This document shows, one piece after another, positions 1 through 9,411 of a DNA stretch of 64,000 nucleotides. The notes beneath the pieces were generated by a model. It ran no database searches and was not told the DNA's origin. It saw nothing but the letters and a program-made list of their open reading frames with translations. The stretch is from Lineus longissimus. Taxonomy: Eukaryota > Nemertea > Pilidiophora > Heteronemertea > Lineidae. The position numbers and the translations under genes are program-made. The DNA lies in the NCBI RefSeq assembly GCF_910592395.1, contig NC_088311.1:14818501-14882500 (forward strand). Direction: 5' to 3'. Numbering within the stretch: the stretch's first letter is position 1; each line of letters begins with the position of its first letter.

Positions 1-525
1 GGAAAAATGAATTGGCTTATCAAATCATACCTTTTGGGTACTTTTTTTACAAACAATTGAGTAAAAAATCCTCGAGGGCTATTTTTGAGTCATCCCGATA
101 AGTTTTTGGTCATCTCGATAAGATATTCAAAGGAAGATCCCGATTCCTGTTAGTCATATTTTCCCAGGATATTTCATTGAACTTCTTATACTAGCTACTT
201 ATACTCTACAACTATAAATGATATGAAAGAAATAACAACAGACACCCTCATTTTAGGAAGACTCTCACCATTTTATTAAAAAAACCTGAAAAAAATCTCA
301 TTGTTTTGCAGATTATCCCTTTGAAAGTTGGTGTCCCATTTTAAGGAAGACTCTCTCCATCCATGTGTGACAATATTAGGAATTGCTTACTATATCTATA
401 ATTATTATTTCTGTGTTTCTCTCTAGCCCTGGTGAACCCAGACACCCATAATCGTTAATCGTTATAAGTTTCAACACCTTCCTTCTTAATTGCTCCTTTC
501 CATCGTTTTATAATCTTTATATCTT
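1..525. other. Non-coding flank
   Basis: AT-rich sequence with no open frame I can assign and no recognisable repeat boundary. It lies beyond the 3' tail of the minus-strand LINE that follows. Confidence 0.5.
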
Positions 526-649
526 ATTCAATTCAATTCAATTCAAATAAGACTTATATAGCGCAATTATCCAATAACGTATGATTGCTCGGCTGCGCTT
601 TGAAAACAAAGTCACCATAATCTCGACTTCAGCACCTTTTTGAATGTGC

Positions 650-2364
650 TCACGGAGCATTTCGCACATTCATGTCTAGTCTGTTCCAGAGTTGTGTAGC
701 ATACACCACAAAACTTCTGCCACCATATGATGCCAGGCGGTACCTGGGTACTTGGAGCAAACCTAGGTTCTGGGACCTCAGGGATCGGCTGGGTTCATAC
801 AGTGGCACAATATCTGATAGATAGCATGGGGCAAGGTCAGCTTTACACTTAAACAAAAGGAGTGACACCTGGAAGTCAATTCTTTGAGGAATAGAAGGCC
901 AGTGCAGCCTCCTGAGCACGGATGTAATGTGCTGGTCACGACGAGTTCGAGTTATTATCCTGGCTGCATGATTTTGTGTAAGTTGGAGTTTGTGCATTAG
1001 GTTCTTGGTAATGCCGGCAAGGAGGCTGTTGCAATAATCCAGTCTTGTTAACACAAGGGATTGGATCAGGAGTTTAGCTGCACTTTCGGTAAGACAATTG
1101 CGTATCCGGCCAATGTTCCGAAGATGGTACGTTGCAGATTTTACAACACTATTCACTTGATTTTCCATTGACATTGTTTGATCGAAAAGAACTCCCAGGT
1201 TTCTCACTGGTCCTGTTGTCACTTGGACTCAATCCCCGCTACTGAGAGGGACTCCATATTGAGACGGTTCAAAGCTTGTTGAGAGCCAAACAACTTGAGT
1301 TCAGTTTTCGTTGGGTTCCCCTTGAGCATGTTCTTGGCTAACCAGTCCTGAATCTTGAGCAGGCAGTCCTCTAACTGAACAATTTTCTGCTGTGCTTGCC
1401 CTATTGGCAATGCAACATAGACTTGAGTGTCGTCAGCGAAGCCATGACGTGGGGTAGAGAAACTGTCAATCAGGTCGCCAAGTGGTAGGATATAGATAAG
1501 GAAAAGAATAGGCCCAAGTACTGAGCCCAGTGGGACACCATAGCGCAGGGTACGAGGAGCAGATCTGCTTCCATTGATCACGATATGTAGCGATCTAAGT
1601 GAGAGGTATGACCTGAACCAGTTTAGCGCAGTTCCGTCGATGCCCAGCCTAGTCCTCATCCTCATCAGGAGAATATCGTGGTCGACAGTGTCGAAGGCGG
1701 CACTCAAATCAAGGAGTATCAGGAACGCTGCACCATGCTTGTCTACCATGAGCCGAATGTCATTTTGGACCCGCAGCAACGCTGTTTCAGTGCTGTGGAA
1801 TGCCTTGTATGCCGATTGAAATGTGTCATGGAGGCTGTTTTCGTCCATGTATTTGATGAGCTGACTCGCAACCACTCGCTCAAGGACCTTAGAGATGAAG
1901 GGTAGGTTGCTAACAGGACGATAATTCTGCAGAACCTCAGGATCGAGCGAGGGCTTCTTTAGTAGTGGGGTTACAAGTGCAACTTTCAGTGTCTGTGGAA
2001 CTGTCCCATCTCTAAGCGAAGCATTGATGATGTCTGTTAGGATGGGGAGTAGTTCAAGGGTTGCTCCTTTGACCAGCCACGTTGGAAGCGGATCAAGCTG
2101 ACAGGATTTACATGGAGATTTGCCGATAATGTGTGCAATGTCTTCACCGGAGGCAGACTCGAAGGCTGTCAATGAGCTACACCGGCCCACGCCGGTTGCA
2201 GACTCGCCTCCAGTCGGATCTTGAACTGACATGTCAGATCTGATCTTCTCCACTTTGTCCTCAAAGAATTCAGCAAATTTATTTGCGAGTTCTTTTGAGT
2301 CCAAATGACATGGGAGCTTCCTCTCGGAAGTGTCATGTAAGGCGCTGCGGAGGATCCTCTGCAT
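650..2364 (-). pseudogene. LINE reverse transcriptase (broken)
   Basis: Two overlapping minus frames together cover an RT domain and its C-terminal thumb/connection region. 2364-1219 carries NYRPVSNLPFISK (finger motif), LLDLSAAFDTVDH (motif A, first catalytic Asp), a GVPLGSVLGP turn (motif B) and FADDTQVY (motif C, catalytic DD). 1222-650 continues with VRNLGVLFDQTMSM and a DYCNSLLAG segment typical of the region after the palm in CR1/L2 RTs. The two parts lie in different frames and meet around 1,220, so at least one frameshift separates them. The protein would copy LINE RNA at nicked target DNA. This copy cannot make a full-length enzyme. Confidence 0.85.
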
Positions 2365-2716
2365 TTCCCGTGAATCTGAGCCAGCTTCCTCGATCTGCCT
2401 GTTGTAATAGTTCGACTTAGCAGCCTTAAGCTGGAAGTTGAAGATATTCCTCGCCTGTTGGAATATTTACCGATGGACTTGGAGACCAGATATTCGCCAC
2501 TATTTCTCCGCCTTACGCTCATCCCGCTTGGCCACATTGAGTTCAGGGGAATACCAAGGCTGGGATGGTCGGATAGTGATTGTACGTTCTTTCTCAGGTG
2601 CATGATGATCAAGAAGATCGTGTAATCATTGGTGATACAAACTACACATGACTTCAATACCCAAATCGGATGAAGGGAACTCGAGTATCGAAATGTCATG
2701 TTTGAACGACTCAAGA

Positions 2717-3167
2717 TCAATATATCGCAGGCGACGAGTACTTTACACAGCACAAAGTTATGATCAGATATCATATCCCCCTGGCTCAGATGGGAAATGA
2801 TGTTCTCATCACTTCGTGTTATGGCAACATCTAGCGTATGGAGTGAACGATGTGTCGGAAAACTGATGTGTTGTACTAGGTTGAATGAGTCCAAAAGTTC
2901 GATAAAACGTCGTGGCCCGGATTCATCTGGGAGATCGAGGTGGAAGTTGATGTCTCCTGTGATGATCCCTTGGATCCCTAGGTCACAAGGGGAAGTGGCA
3001 TGTTCATGCAGGAATTGTGGGAATTCCTGAAAGAACAATGGAACAGAGAGTTTGTTTTTCCGTGATGGCGGAGGTCGATACAAAGTGGCATTTGACACTT
3101 GTGTGTAATTATCCCCGTCTAAACGAAAAAGTTTGATAGGGATAGAGCGTGGATCCGTCTGTCCCAA
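2717..3167 (-). pseudogene. LINE APE endonuclease, C-terminal part
   Basis: The minus frame begins near 3,167 and shows the second half of an exonuclease-endonuclease-phosphatase fold: an ATLYRPPP strand, IITGDINFHLD (the GDxN catalytic pair) and MISDHNFVLC (the terminal SDH with catalytic His). The first half, with the Asn and Glu metal ligands, is missing, matching 5' truncation of the element. Downstream of about residue 150 the frame becomes nonsense, and recognisable LINE sequence resumes only in the RT frame. Confidence 0.75.
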
Positions 3168-3170
3168 TCC

Positions 3171-3846
3171 CTAACTTTGCAACCCAAGGCGGATTTGAGG
3201 TCAATATTTTCAGGTAAGGTGTGTTAGCAGTCAAAGGTGTGTCGCGCACCGCACCGTCACGATACGACCATTGACCTTGATTGACCCTGTGACCTATTTA
3301 AAATCCTTTTCAGCCCATAACGTTTCCACAAAAGCAGTTTTCTGGCCAGTATTTTCAAAATAATATGTAATAGCCATCAAAAGCACACCACCAGATCTTC
3401 CCCTAAACAGGATTATATTCTTGTTTTGACCACAATTTGACCTTGAAGTTGAACCCATCAGTGGCACTCTCAGTATCAACCTGGCTGGCAATAGACCAAG
3501 TTGGTCGGTTAAAAATCGGTTTATTTTTTGGTGGCAATTGCCCAGTTCATGTATGATTGAATTTGACGCGCTGACCTCGGCCTCTGCCCTTGTGACGTTG
3601 GCCTTTAACCAATTTGAACTTCAGTCACACTCCCGGGATCGACTTGCATAACCCGTACCAAGTTTGGTGACAATATGTGTATTGGCCTTAGTCATGAACA
3701 TTATATGCATTATAGTGTGGTAAAAATTAGAGAAATCGTAAATTATGTTTGTTTTCCGTTGCTATTGGAAATTGTGTGCACGATGGTCATTTTTCGTATT
3801 GTAATTGTAGAGGATTTTATTAATGGCACTTATTGGCAGAGAACTG
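3171..3846. other. Non-coding, repeat-derived
   Basis: No supported gene. Short repeats of the GACCTTGACC type recur here (about 3,270-3,300, 3,425-3,445 and 3,570-3,600). The same phrase is reiterated in the tandem repeat at 16.4-17.3 kb, so this is probably decayed material from the same repeat family. Confidence 0.45.
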
Positions 3847-4321
3847 TTTTTAGCTCACCTGTCAAGGTGTATAAAGCTGCCCCTAGGCAACTTCTACGAA
3901 GTTTTGGCCTGATTTGGTTTCAAATATGGCCACTACGGGGCAAATTCCAAAATTTGTTGCTCAAACTAGATGTCCTAGGATTATGATTTCTGAAGACATA
4001 CCAAATCAGCAAATATCGGCTTGATCGGATTTCAAATATCGCCACCAGGGGGCAAAGTAAAAAATTCTTCTTTTGCCAAAACTATAATGCCAACAAATAA
4101 AAATATATGATGTGTTGGTATTGCCCACAAATTTCAACCCGATCAAATTCCAAATATGGTAAAGTCCATTTTTGCCAAAACTACGATTCCTAGGTTAATA
4201 GTTAGCTATGTGACATCATCCTATGCGCACGACATATTTTGGCCCGATCAGATTCCAAAAGCCACCAGGGGGCGAAGTCCAAACCTCATCAATGTCTGCT
4301 GTTGATGTCCACAGGTGAGCA
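3847..4321. mobile_element. MITE-like repeat with TTTTTAGCTCACCTG ends
   Basis: About 475 bp bounded by TTTTTAGCTCACCTG on the left and CAGGTGAGCACG on the right, an imperfect terminal inverted repeat. Inside, a unit containing CCAAATATGGCCACCAGGGGGC recurs about four times in degenerate form (near 3,918, 4,025, 4,145 and 4,250). The same terminal phrase (AGGTGAGCTAAAAA) closes the intronic repeat at 17.4 kb, so the two belong to one family. It has no coding capacity and no clear TSD. Confidence 0.5.
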
Positions 4322-4425
4322 CGTCCTTGGCCTCGATTGAGAGAATCTGAAGAAGTGTCTGATGAATATATACCTAAAGTTAACCCCCTTAGGCTTGAGT
4401 CTCAACACCAAAATCATTTTTGATA

Positions 4426-4735
4426 TGTGGTGAACTGGGTCACAGTCTTGGTTCCGTGGTTGGCCACGGCGGCGCCAGCATTACGGACGTGCCCCGGTCA
4501 CCCGGCCATCCCCGCCCGTGTGTTACGTCACTCGGCTGCGCTCGGTATTTCCCGCTGTACTGTCGATGACGCAACGACGCGTAATGTCGTTACGTCATCG
4601 ACAGAGCGGGGTTGAAGCGGAGAGACGAGCGGGTTCGAACGTGGAAAGTGACGAGGAGAGATAAAATCGAGTATTAATCAACGTTAGTCGAGTCTTTCAT
4701 TTAGCAAAACTATTGCTACAACATTATTCTTTTCA
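4426..4735 (+). repeat. 5' LTR of gypsy element
   Basis: Begins TGTGGTGAACTGGG and ends ATTCTTTTCA (TG...CA). It is GC-rich in its first half with several CpG and short inverted segments. The near-identical partner is at 20907-21216. The primer-binding site starts one base after the end. Confidence 0.9.
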
Positions 4736-4736
4736 T

Positions 4737-4749
4737 TGGCGCCCAACGT
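4737..4749 (+). promoter_or_regulatory. Primer-binding site (tRNA-Lys type)
   Basis: TGGCGCCCAACGT lies one base downstream of the 5' LTR. It is complementary to a tRNA 3' end ACGTTGGGCGCCA, the sequence of animal tRNA-Lys 3' ends. It is where minus-strand cDNA synthesis would be primed. Confidence 0.8.
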
Positions 4750-4880
4750 CTAAAGAATCTTCGAATAATTTATCGATTTTGGTGTTTTTATGAGTATTTT
4801 GTGAACGGTTTGTAATTGCGAGAATTTGATAACATTATTTGTTGTGCGTATTATACAAGTAGACCCTATACTGCGTTAAA

Positions 4881-6005
4881 ATGAATAATTCAGAAAATGA
4901 GGAAGGTTACGACCGCGATAATGTTGTAATTAATGATGCGGGCGACGGAAATGCAGGTTCAGCCCAAGAAGATATGAACATGAATTTAGGCTCAGGGCCC
5001 GGGCATATTTTGCCTGAAAATAGGCCGGAGTACCGTGGCGCATCGGATGCCGCTGTAGGTGCGTTGGTGTCTGCGTTTTCCAATATTTTAAACAAATTGG
5101 ATAATGCGCAGCCAACCCGTATTATGAGTAACAGTAGTGCCGCAAAGGTACAGGCACCAAAGAATTATATGGTAAACCAGAATTTCAGAATTTGGTTGGA
5201 AATATTCAACACATTTGCAGATCTGGCGCGCGTATCGGAGTGCGAGCGTAGACAACAGTTATTGTCTAGATTAGATCACCAGGCTTACATTGCCGTAGCA
5301 AATTTACATTTGTCTGCGGAACTATCCTACGATCATTTTACGGCAGCGTTAATCAAACGTTTTCATAACGTAACGCGCGAAGATTACAAACTGCATTTGC
5401 ATGCGCGAGTCCAGGCTTCAAATGAAACTTATGAAGCTTATGCCGACTCATTACAGGAACTTGCGTTGAATGCGTACCCAAGCGGCGGTTTCGCATTACA
5501 ACAGGAGATGGCGCTAGACCACTTTTTAGTAGGGGTGAAAGTGACTGATCAAATAAAACAACAACTGTTAATGAGTGCCACAATTGGTCTGGTCGAAGCC
5601 ATCCGGAAAACACGCCAACTTGACGCGGCTCAAATGCTTTTGATGGAGGGTTGGTATGCAATACCTTCCTCGCATAATAGGAAAGAGCATAAGCCTCACG
5701 TCATAGCAAATATTGATCCGGTAATAGCAGCATCCTCGGTGCCAAACCAGACATCAGAGATGAGTCGAGTCCTCAATCTTCTGGAGAAGTTAGAAACCAG
5801 GATTACCAACTTGGAAAAGTCGAAGACGAGCAGTTCCACTTCCAACCAGTGTTGGTGCTGTCATGGCGACGGGCATGGGCCTTCGCAGTGCCCTACTTTG
5901 GAATGCTACAATTGCCATGAGTTTGGTCATCTTTCTCGCCATTGTACCAAACTGGTTTCGGGAAACGCCAAGAAGGGATTGTCAAGGGGTGGACAGTCCC
6001 AGTAA
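4881..6005 (+). CDS. gag: Gag polyprotein (gypsy)
   Basis: A 374-residue frame starting at the first ATG after the LTR/PBS leader. The middle (residues about 85-270) is the helical capsid-like region of Ty3/gypsy Gag, with the retrotransposon-gag signature around the FRIWLEIFNTFADLA segment. The C-terminus carries two zinc knuckles of CX2CX4HX4C form, CWCCHGDGHGPSQC followed by CYNCHEFGHLSRHC, which bind genomic RNA. It would assemble the virus-like particle in the cytoplasm. The downstream pol frame starts inside gag at 5,942 and lies two bases out of phase. A -1 frameshift in the 64-bp overlap is the likely route to Gag-Pol. This frame is intact. Confidence 0.85.
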   Translation: MNNSENEEGYDRDNVVINDAGDGNAGSAQEDMNMNLGSGPGHILPENRPEYRGASDAAVGALVSAFSNILNKLDNAQPTRIMSNSSAAKVQAPKNYMVNQNFRIWLEIFNTFADLARVSECERRQQLLSRLDHQAYIAVANLHLSAELSYDHFTAALIKRFHNVTREDYKLHLHARVQASNETYEAYADSLQELALNAYPSGGFALQQEMALDHFLVGVKVTDQIKQQLLMSATIGLVEAIRKTRQLDAAQMLLMEGWYAIPSSHNRKEHKPHVIANIDPVIAASSVPNQTSEMSRVLNLLEKLETRITNLEKSKTSSSTSNQCWCCHGDGHGPSQCPTLECYNCHEFGHLSRHCTKLVSGNAKKGLSRGGQSQ

Positions 6006-7375
6006 ACCCAATAGGAGCCCCAAAAGTGTGTGACAGTATTGACGGCAGTCATTACAACCATGACGAGCAGAGGAACACCTCGTTAATTCATGGTTATGAT
6101 AAACCACAACCTCCCCTGTGGACACCTAGCTCCTACAATGATGTTACTGTAGGATGTGGGTATCAAAATCAGAAGAGGAAAACCTCATCCGGTGGGCAAA
6201 AATCACATGTCTACATGCCACAATCAGTATCACTATCAAGCAATTACAACCATGAGTGGATGAGGAGCTCTTCATCAACTCTTGTTTGTGATGTTGAATC
6301 AAATCTTATAAGCGGGGACAATAGTCACAACCGTGTGCAGATGAGGAACACCTCATCGTCCCGTGTTTGTGATGTTCAGTCACAACCTGTTACAGTTATT
6401 GATTATCAGTCGTCTATTCTGAATCAGGATCATGTAACGGCTAGAGCAACTCCAAGTGCAGTGTTTAATGCAGACTCCTTGGAGAGCGGTGATATTGATG
6501 CAGTACCCATGCAACAGCCTATACATACATCACCTGTGAAAGCAAGCGTTATTGATGGTGACTTGAAGGATACTCCGTTATTGACACAAGATTTGACAGA
6601 GCCGGTGCAGCCAATCATAATGCAGTCTGATCCAGTGAAACCTCCTAGTGAGAAGGCCATTAACCAAGACAGGAAGAGGAGCACCTCAGCTTGCCCTGGT
6701 AAACTGTTGTCACCAGGTGGTCCACCATTACCTAGGTATCAAACAGCAGCTGCAAATAAACCTTGGAATTGTGAAATGACAGAGCTTACAGTGATGTCAC
6801 AATCTACGTCTACACTACAAGAACAGACAAGTTTATTGGACGCTCCTACTCCTGATGTATCAAATAGCACGGAGAAAGAAAACGGGTTGAAGTCTAAGGA
6901 AGCAACCTCTGTATTGCTAGATACCGGAGCTGCACTTACCTGTATCAGTGGCGAATTGTGGAGACAAATTTTAGCTGCGACACCTAACCTGAAGATTAAG
7001 GAAACTGAAGGGAATCTACATTCTGCCACTGGAGAAAATTTGAAAATCCTAGGAGTTGCCGACGTGAATGTTAGTTTAGGATCGCGGGAGTTCAACCACT
7101 CAGTTGTAGTTGTTGACAATTTGTCACAAACATGTCTGTTAGGAAGTGATTTCTTTTCAGATAACCATTGTACAATTAGTTACGATACAGTAACTCTGTA
7201 TCTTGGTGACATGGAGTTGCCTCTGAGGAGACAACCGGGTGAATTAAAAGTACGTAGGATATTATTGGGAAAAGGAATGTGTATTCCTCCAAACACAGAA
7301 ATGATACTTCCTGGAAAACTGGCCAAGTCAGGGTCATTTAAACAGTTGGTACCGGGATGGTTGAGGCCAAGTTAG
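5942..7375 (+). CDS. Pol N-terminus: long linker and retroviral-type aspartic protease
   Basis: A 477-residue frame overlapping gag in the -1 frame. Residues about 1-320 are a low-complexity linker with imperfect internal repeats (a VCDVESN/VCDVQSQ phrase recurs, each after a run of Ser/Thr) and one copy of a 63-bp in-frame module (6446-6508) that also occurs at 9,277 and 10,965. Residues about 322-440 form an aspartic protease: SVLLDTGAALTCIS holds the catalytic D-T-G, with an ILGVADVNV strand and a CLLGSDFF flap/dimer region after it. It would cleave Gag-Pol. The frame stops at 7,375, before RT, so the polyprotein is interrupted here in this copy. Confidence 0.8.
   Translation: MYQTGFGKRQEGIVKGWTVPVNPIGAPKVCDSIDGSHYNHDEQRNTSLIHGYDKPQPPLWTPSSYNDVTVGCGYQNQKRKTSSGGQKSHVYMPQSVSLSSNYNHEWMRSSSSTLVCDVESNLISGDNSHNRVQMRNTSSSRVCDVQSQPVTVIDYQSSILNQDHVTARATPSAVFNADSLESGDIDAVPMQQPIHTSPVKASVIDGDLKDTPLLTQDLTEPVQPIIMQSDPVKPPSEKAINQDRKRSTSACPGKLLSPGGPPLPRYQTAAANKPWNCEMTELTVMSQSTSTLQEQTSLLDAPTPDVSNSTEKENGLKSKEATSVLLDTGAALTCISGELWRQILAATPNLKIKETEGNLHSATGENLKILGVADVNVSLGSREFNHSVVVVDNLSQTCLLGSDFFSDNHCTISYDTVTLYLGDMELPLRRQPGELKVRRILLGKGMCIPPNTEMILPGKLAKSGSFKQLVPGWLRPS
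6446..6508 (+). repeat. In-frame 63-bp module, copy 1 (gypsy pol)
   Basis: Encodes ATPSAVFNADSLESGD plus a short acidic tail ending AVP, in the linker upstream of the protease. Near-identical DNA recurs at 9,277-9,339 between RNase H and integrase, and a diverged copy at 10,965-11,027 after integrase. Confidence 0.8.
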
Positions 7376-7839
7376 ATCAGACCAATTTTACAACGGGAAG
7401 ATGTTTGGTGAGAGCAATCAACGCAAAAATGCCTGTTGAGTTGCTAATTTTTCAGATAAGACTTTGCATATCAGAACTAATCAGACACTAGGATATTTTC
7501 ACCCTGTTGCTGAGGTCGAGGCTGCAAAGAGCTTGACGAAAATGAAAACAAACAGAACAATTCGAGAAAATCCAAGAGATCAAACGAGATCAGAAGCCAC
7601 CGCCAAGAAAACCGGCAGAAGAAAATAAACAACAGTCAAATTTTACAGTGTCAGGGAACAACCCTAGTATAATTTCTTATGTTACTAGTACCAAAGTTAA
7701 AGATCAAGAACCAGATGACACCGGTGAAGCGAAAGGTACTCAAGCCAAAGAAGACGAGGAGGCTAAGATCCGTCTGGAGTCCTTGCTGCTTAAATTGGAG
7801 ATAAATGACATTGGACTGGATCCAGGTAAATGAGAAATG

Positions 7840-9411
7840 GAGGTCCAGTTGATCGAGAAATTTCAATTTGCATTTTCATTGGGTGATTTTGATCTGGGGC
7901 ATACGACCGTACTACAACACACCATCGATACTGGAGATGCCCTCCCCATCAAACAGAACCCAAGACGTTTGCCCCCACATCAAGAACCCTTCGTACTTAA
8001 CACAATTAAATAATCGGAAGAGAGAGGACTAGTTAATAAGAAGCAGAGTCCTTGGAGCTCGCCGATTGTCGTAGCGAAGAAGCACAACGGTTCGTTTCGT
8101 TTGTGTGTGGATTACAGAAAACTGAATGCATGCATAGTTAAATCAGCCCTTAACAGCCCTTACCCTTAACAGCCTATCAGGATCGGTATACTTCACAACT
8201 CTAGATTGTGCCAGCGGATATTGGCAGGTAGGCGTTGCACCCGAGGATCGCGCCAAAACTTCGTTTGTTGTCGGAACTCAACAGTATGAATGGAATTCGA
8301 TGCCATTCGGGCTTACCTCGGCACCGAGTACCTTTACCAGAATGATGAATATTGTCCTAGGGGGCGTGGAACATTGTCTGATATACTTGGACGACGTAAT
8401 CGTACATTCGCTGACCTTTGAGGATCATCTGAGGCAACTAGCTAGTGTGTTTGAACGTCTGCAAGTTGCAAATCTCAAACTTAAACCAAGTAAATGCAAG
8501 CTTTTCAGGAGCTTGGTGAAATTTCTTGGGCACGTGGTATCCAAGGACGGAATTGCAACTGACCCGGAAAAAGTACAGAAGGTAGCTGAATGGCCAAGGC
8601 CGAATTCTGTCGCTGAAGTCCGGTCTTTTATGGGACTAGCTACATACTACCAGAATTACGTCAACAACTTTGCAAATACTGCTGCTCCACTGCATCGTCT
8701 AACGAGAAAGAACACTACCTTTGTTTGGACAGACGAGTGTGAAAAAGCATTTGTGTCATTGAAGGAAAGTTTAGTTTCTTCACCAGTACTTGCACATCCT
8801 GATTTTAGTGAGAGTGCCGGAATGTTTGTATTAGACACTGATGCCAGCGACTTCGGAATGGGGGAGTGTTGTCTCAGAAACAAAATGATGAGTCTGAGAA
8901 AGTGATCGGATATGGGAGCAAAAGTTTCCATGGGGGCGAACTAAACTACTGTATTACCAGAAGGGAGATGCTTGCCCTTGTAACATTCGCCGAACACTTT
9001 CGTTATTTCCTTCTTGGGAAAAAGTTTCTGGTCAGAGTTGATAATATGGCAGTGTCCTGGCTTCTGAACTTCAAGGAACCATCTGGTCAGATTGCGAGGT
9101 GGATAGAGAGGCTGGCGGAGTTTGATTTTATTATTGAACACAGGCCTGGCGTAAAGCAGGGCAATGCCGATGCTCTCCCGAGACGCCCAGTAAGGATGCG
9201 GCAGCATGGAGACTGCCCATCTTGTGGACCTACATATATCAAGAAAGATAATCATAAATCGCATGAAGAGACCAAGGCCACTCCAAGTGCAGTGTTTAAT
9301 GCAGACTCCTTGGAGAGCGGTGATAGCCATGCAGTACCCAGGCTGCGGTCAAGACATGAAATTCGACGAAATCTGATGTTACGACACAAAGAATTGAGGC
9401 TGTGCGTGTAA
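7840..9411 (+). pseudogene. Gypsy reverse transcriptase / RNase H (frameshifted)
   Basis: RT homology begins around 7,900 (an IDTGDALPIKQNPRRLP segment, then SPWSSPIVVAKKHNGSFR and LCVDYRKLNA) with stops and a small duplication near 8,150. From 8,300 an open stretch holds the palm motif YLDDVIVHS (8,387-8,413), whose YLDD contains the catalytic aspartates. LGHVVSKDGIATDPEKV follows, then the connection. Near 8,870 a frameshift moves the RNase H (TDASDFGMG; SKSFHGGELNY; VDNMAVSWLL; EHRPGVKQGNADALPR) into another frame, ending at 9,411. These domains copy the RNA genome and remove the template. At least two frame breaks make this copy inactive. Confidence 0.85.
9277..9339 (+). repeat. In-frame 63-bp module, copy 2 (gypsy pol)
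   Basis: Almost identical to 6446-6508, including the phrase CTCCTTGGAGAGCGGTGAT, and read in the same frame as that copy (ADSLESGD). It lies at the RNase H/integrase boundary. Confidence 0.8.

Larger units (their letters stand above)
526..3170 (-). mobile_element. L2/CR1-type non-LTR retrotransposon, 5'-truncated
   Basis: The minus strand holds an APE-endonuclease fragment, a reverse transcriptase and an RT C-terminal region, in that order, across several broken frames. The 3' end is marked by a pentanucleotide tail (ATTCA x4 on the plus strand, 526-545). Next to it is a TATATAGCGC-type segment of the kind common at L2/CR1 3' ends. The endonuclease N-terminus, with its first catalytic residues, is absent, so the copy is truncated near 3,170 as is usual for LINE copies. 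The clade is inferred from RT motifs (NYRPVSNLPFISK, FADDTQ) and the short-repeat tail instead of poly-A. The element is dead because of multiple frameshifts. Confidence 0.8.
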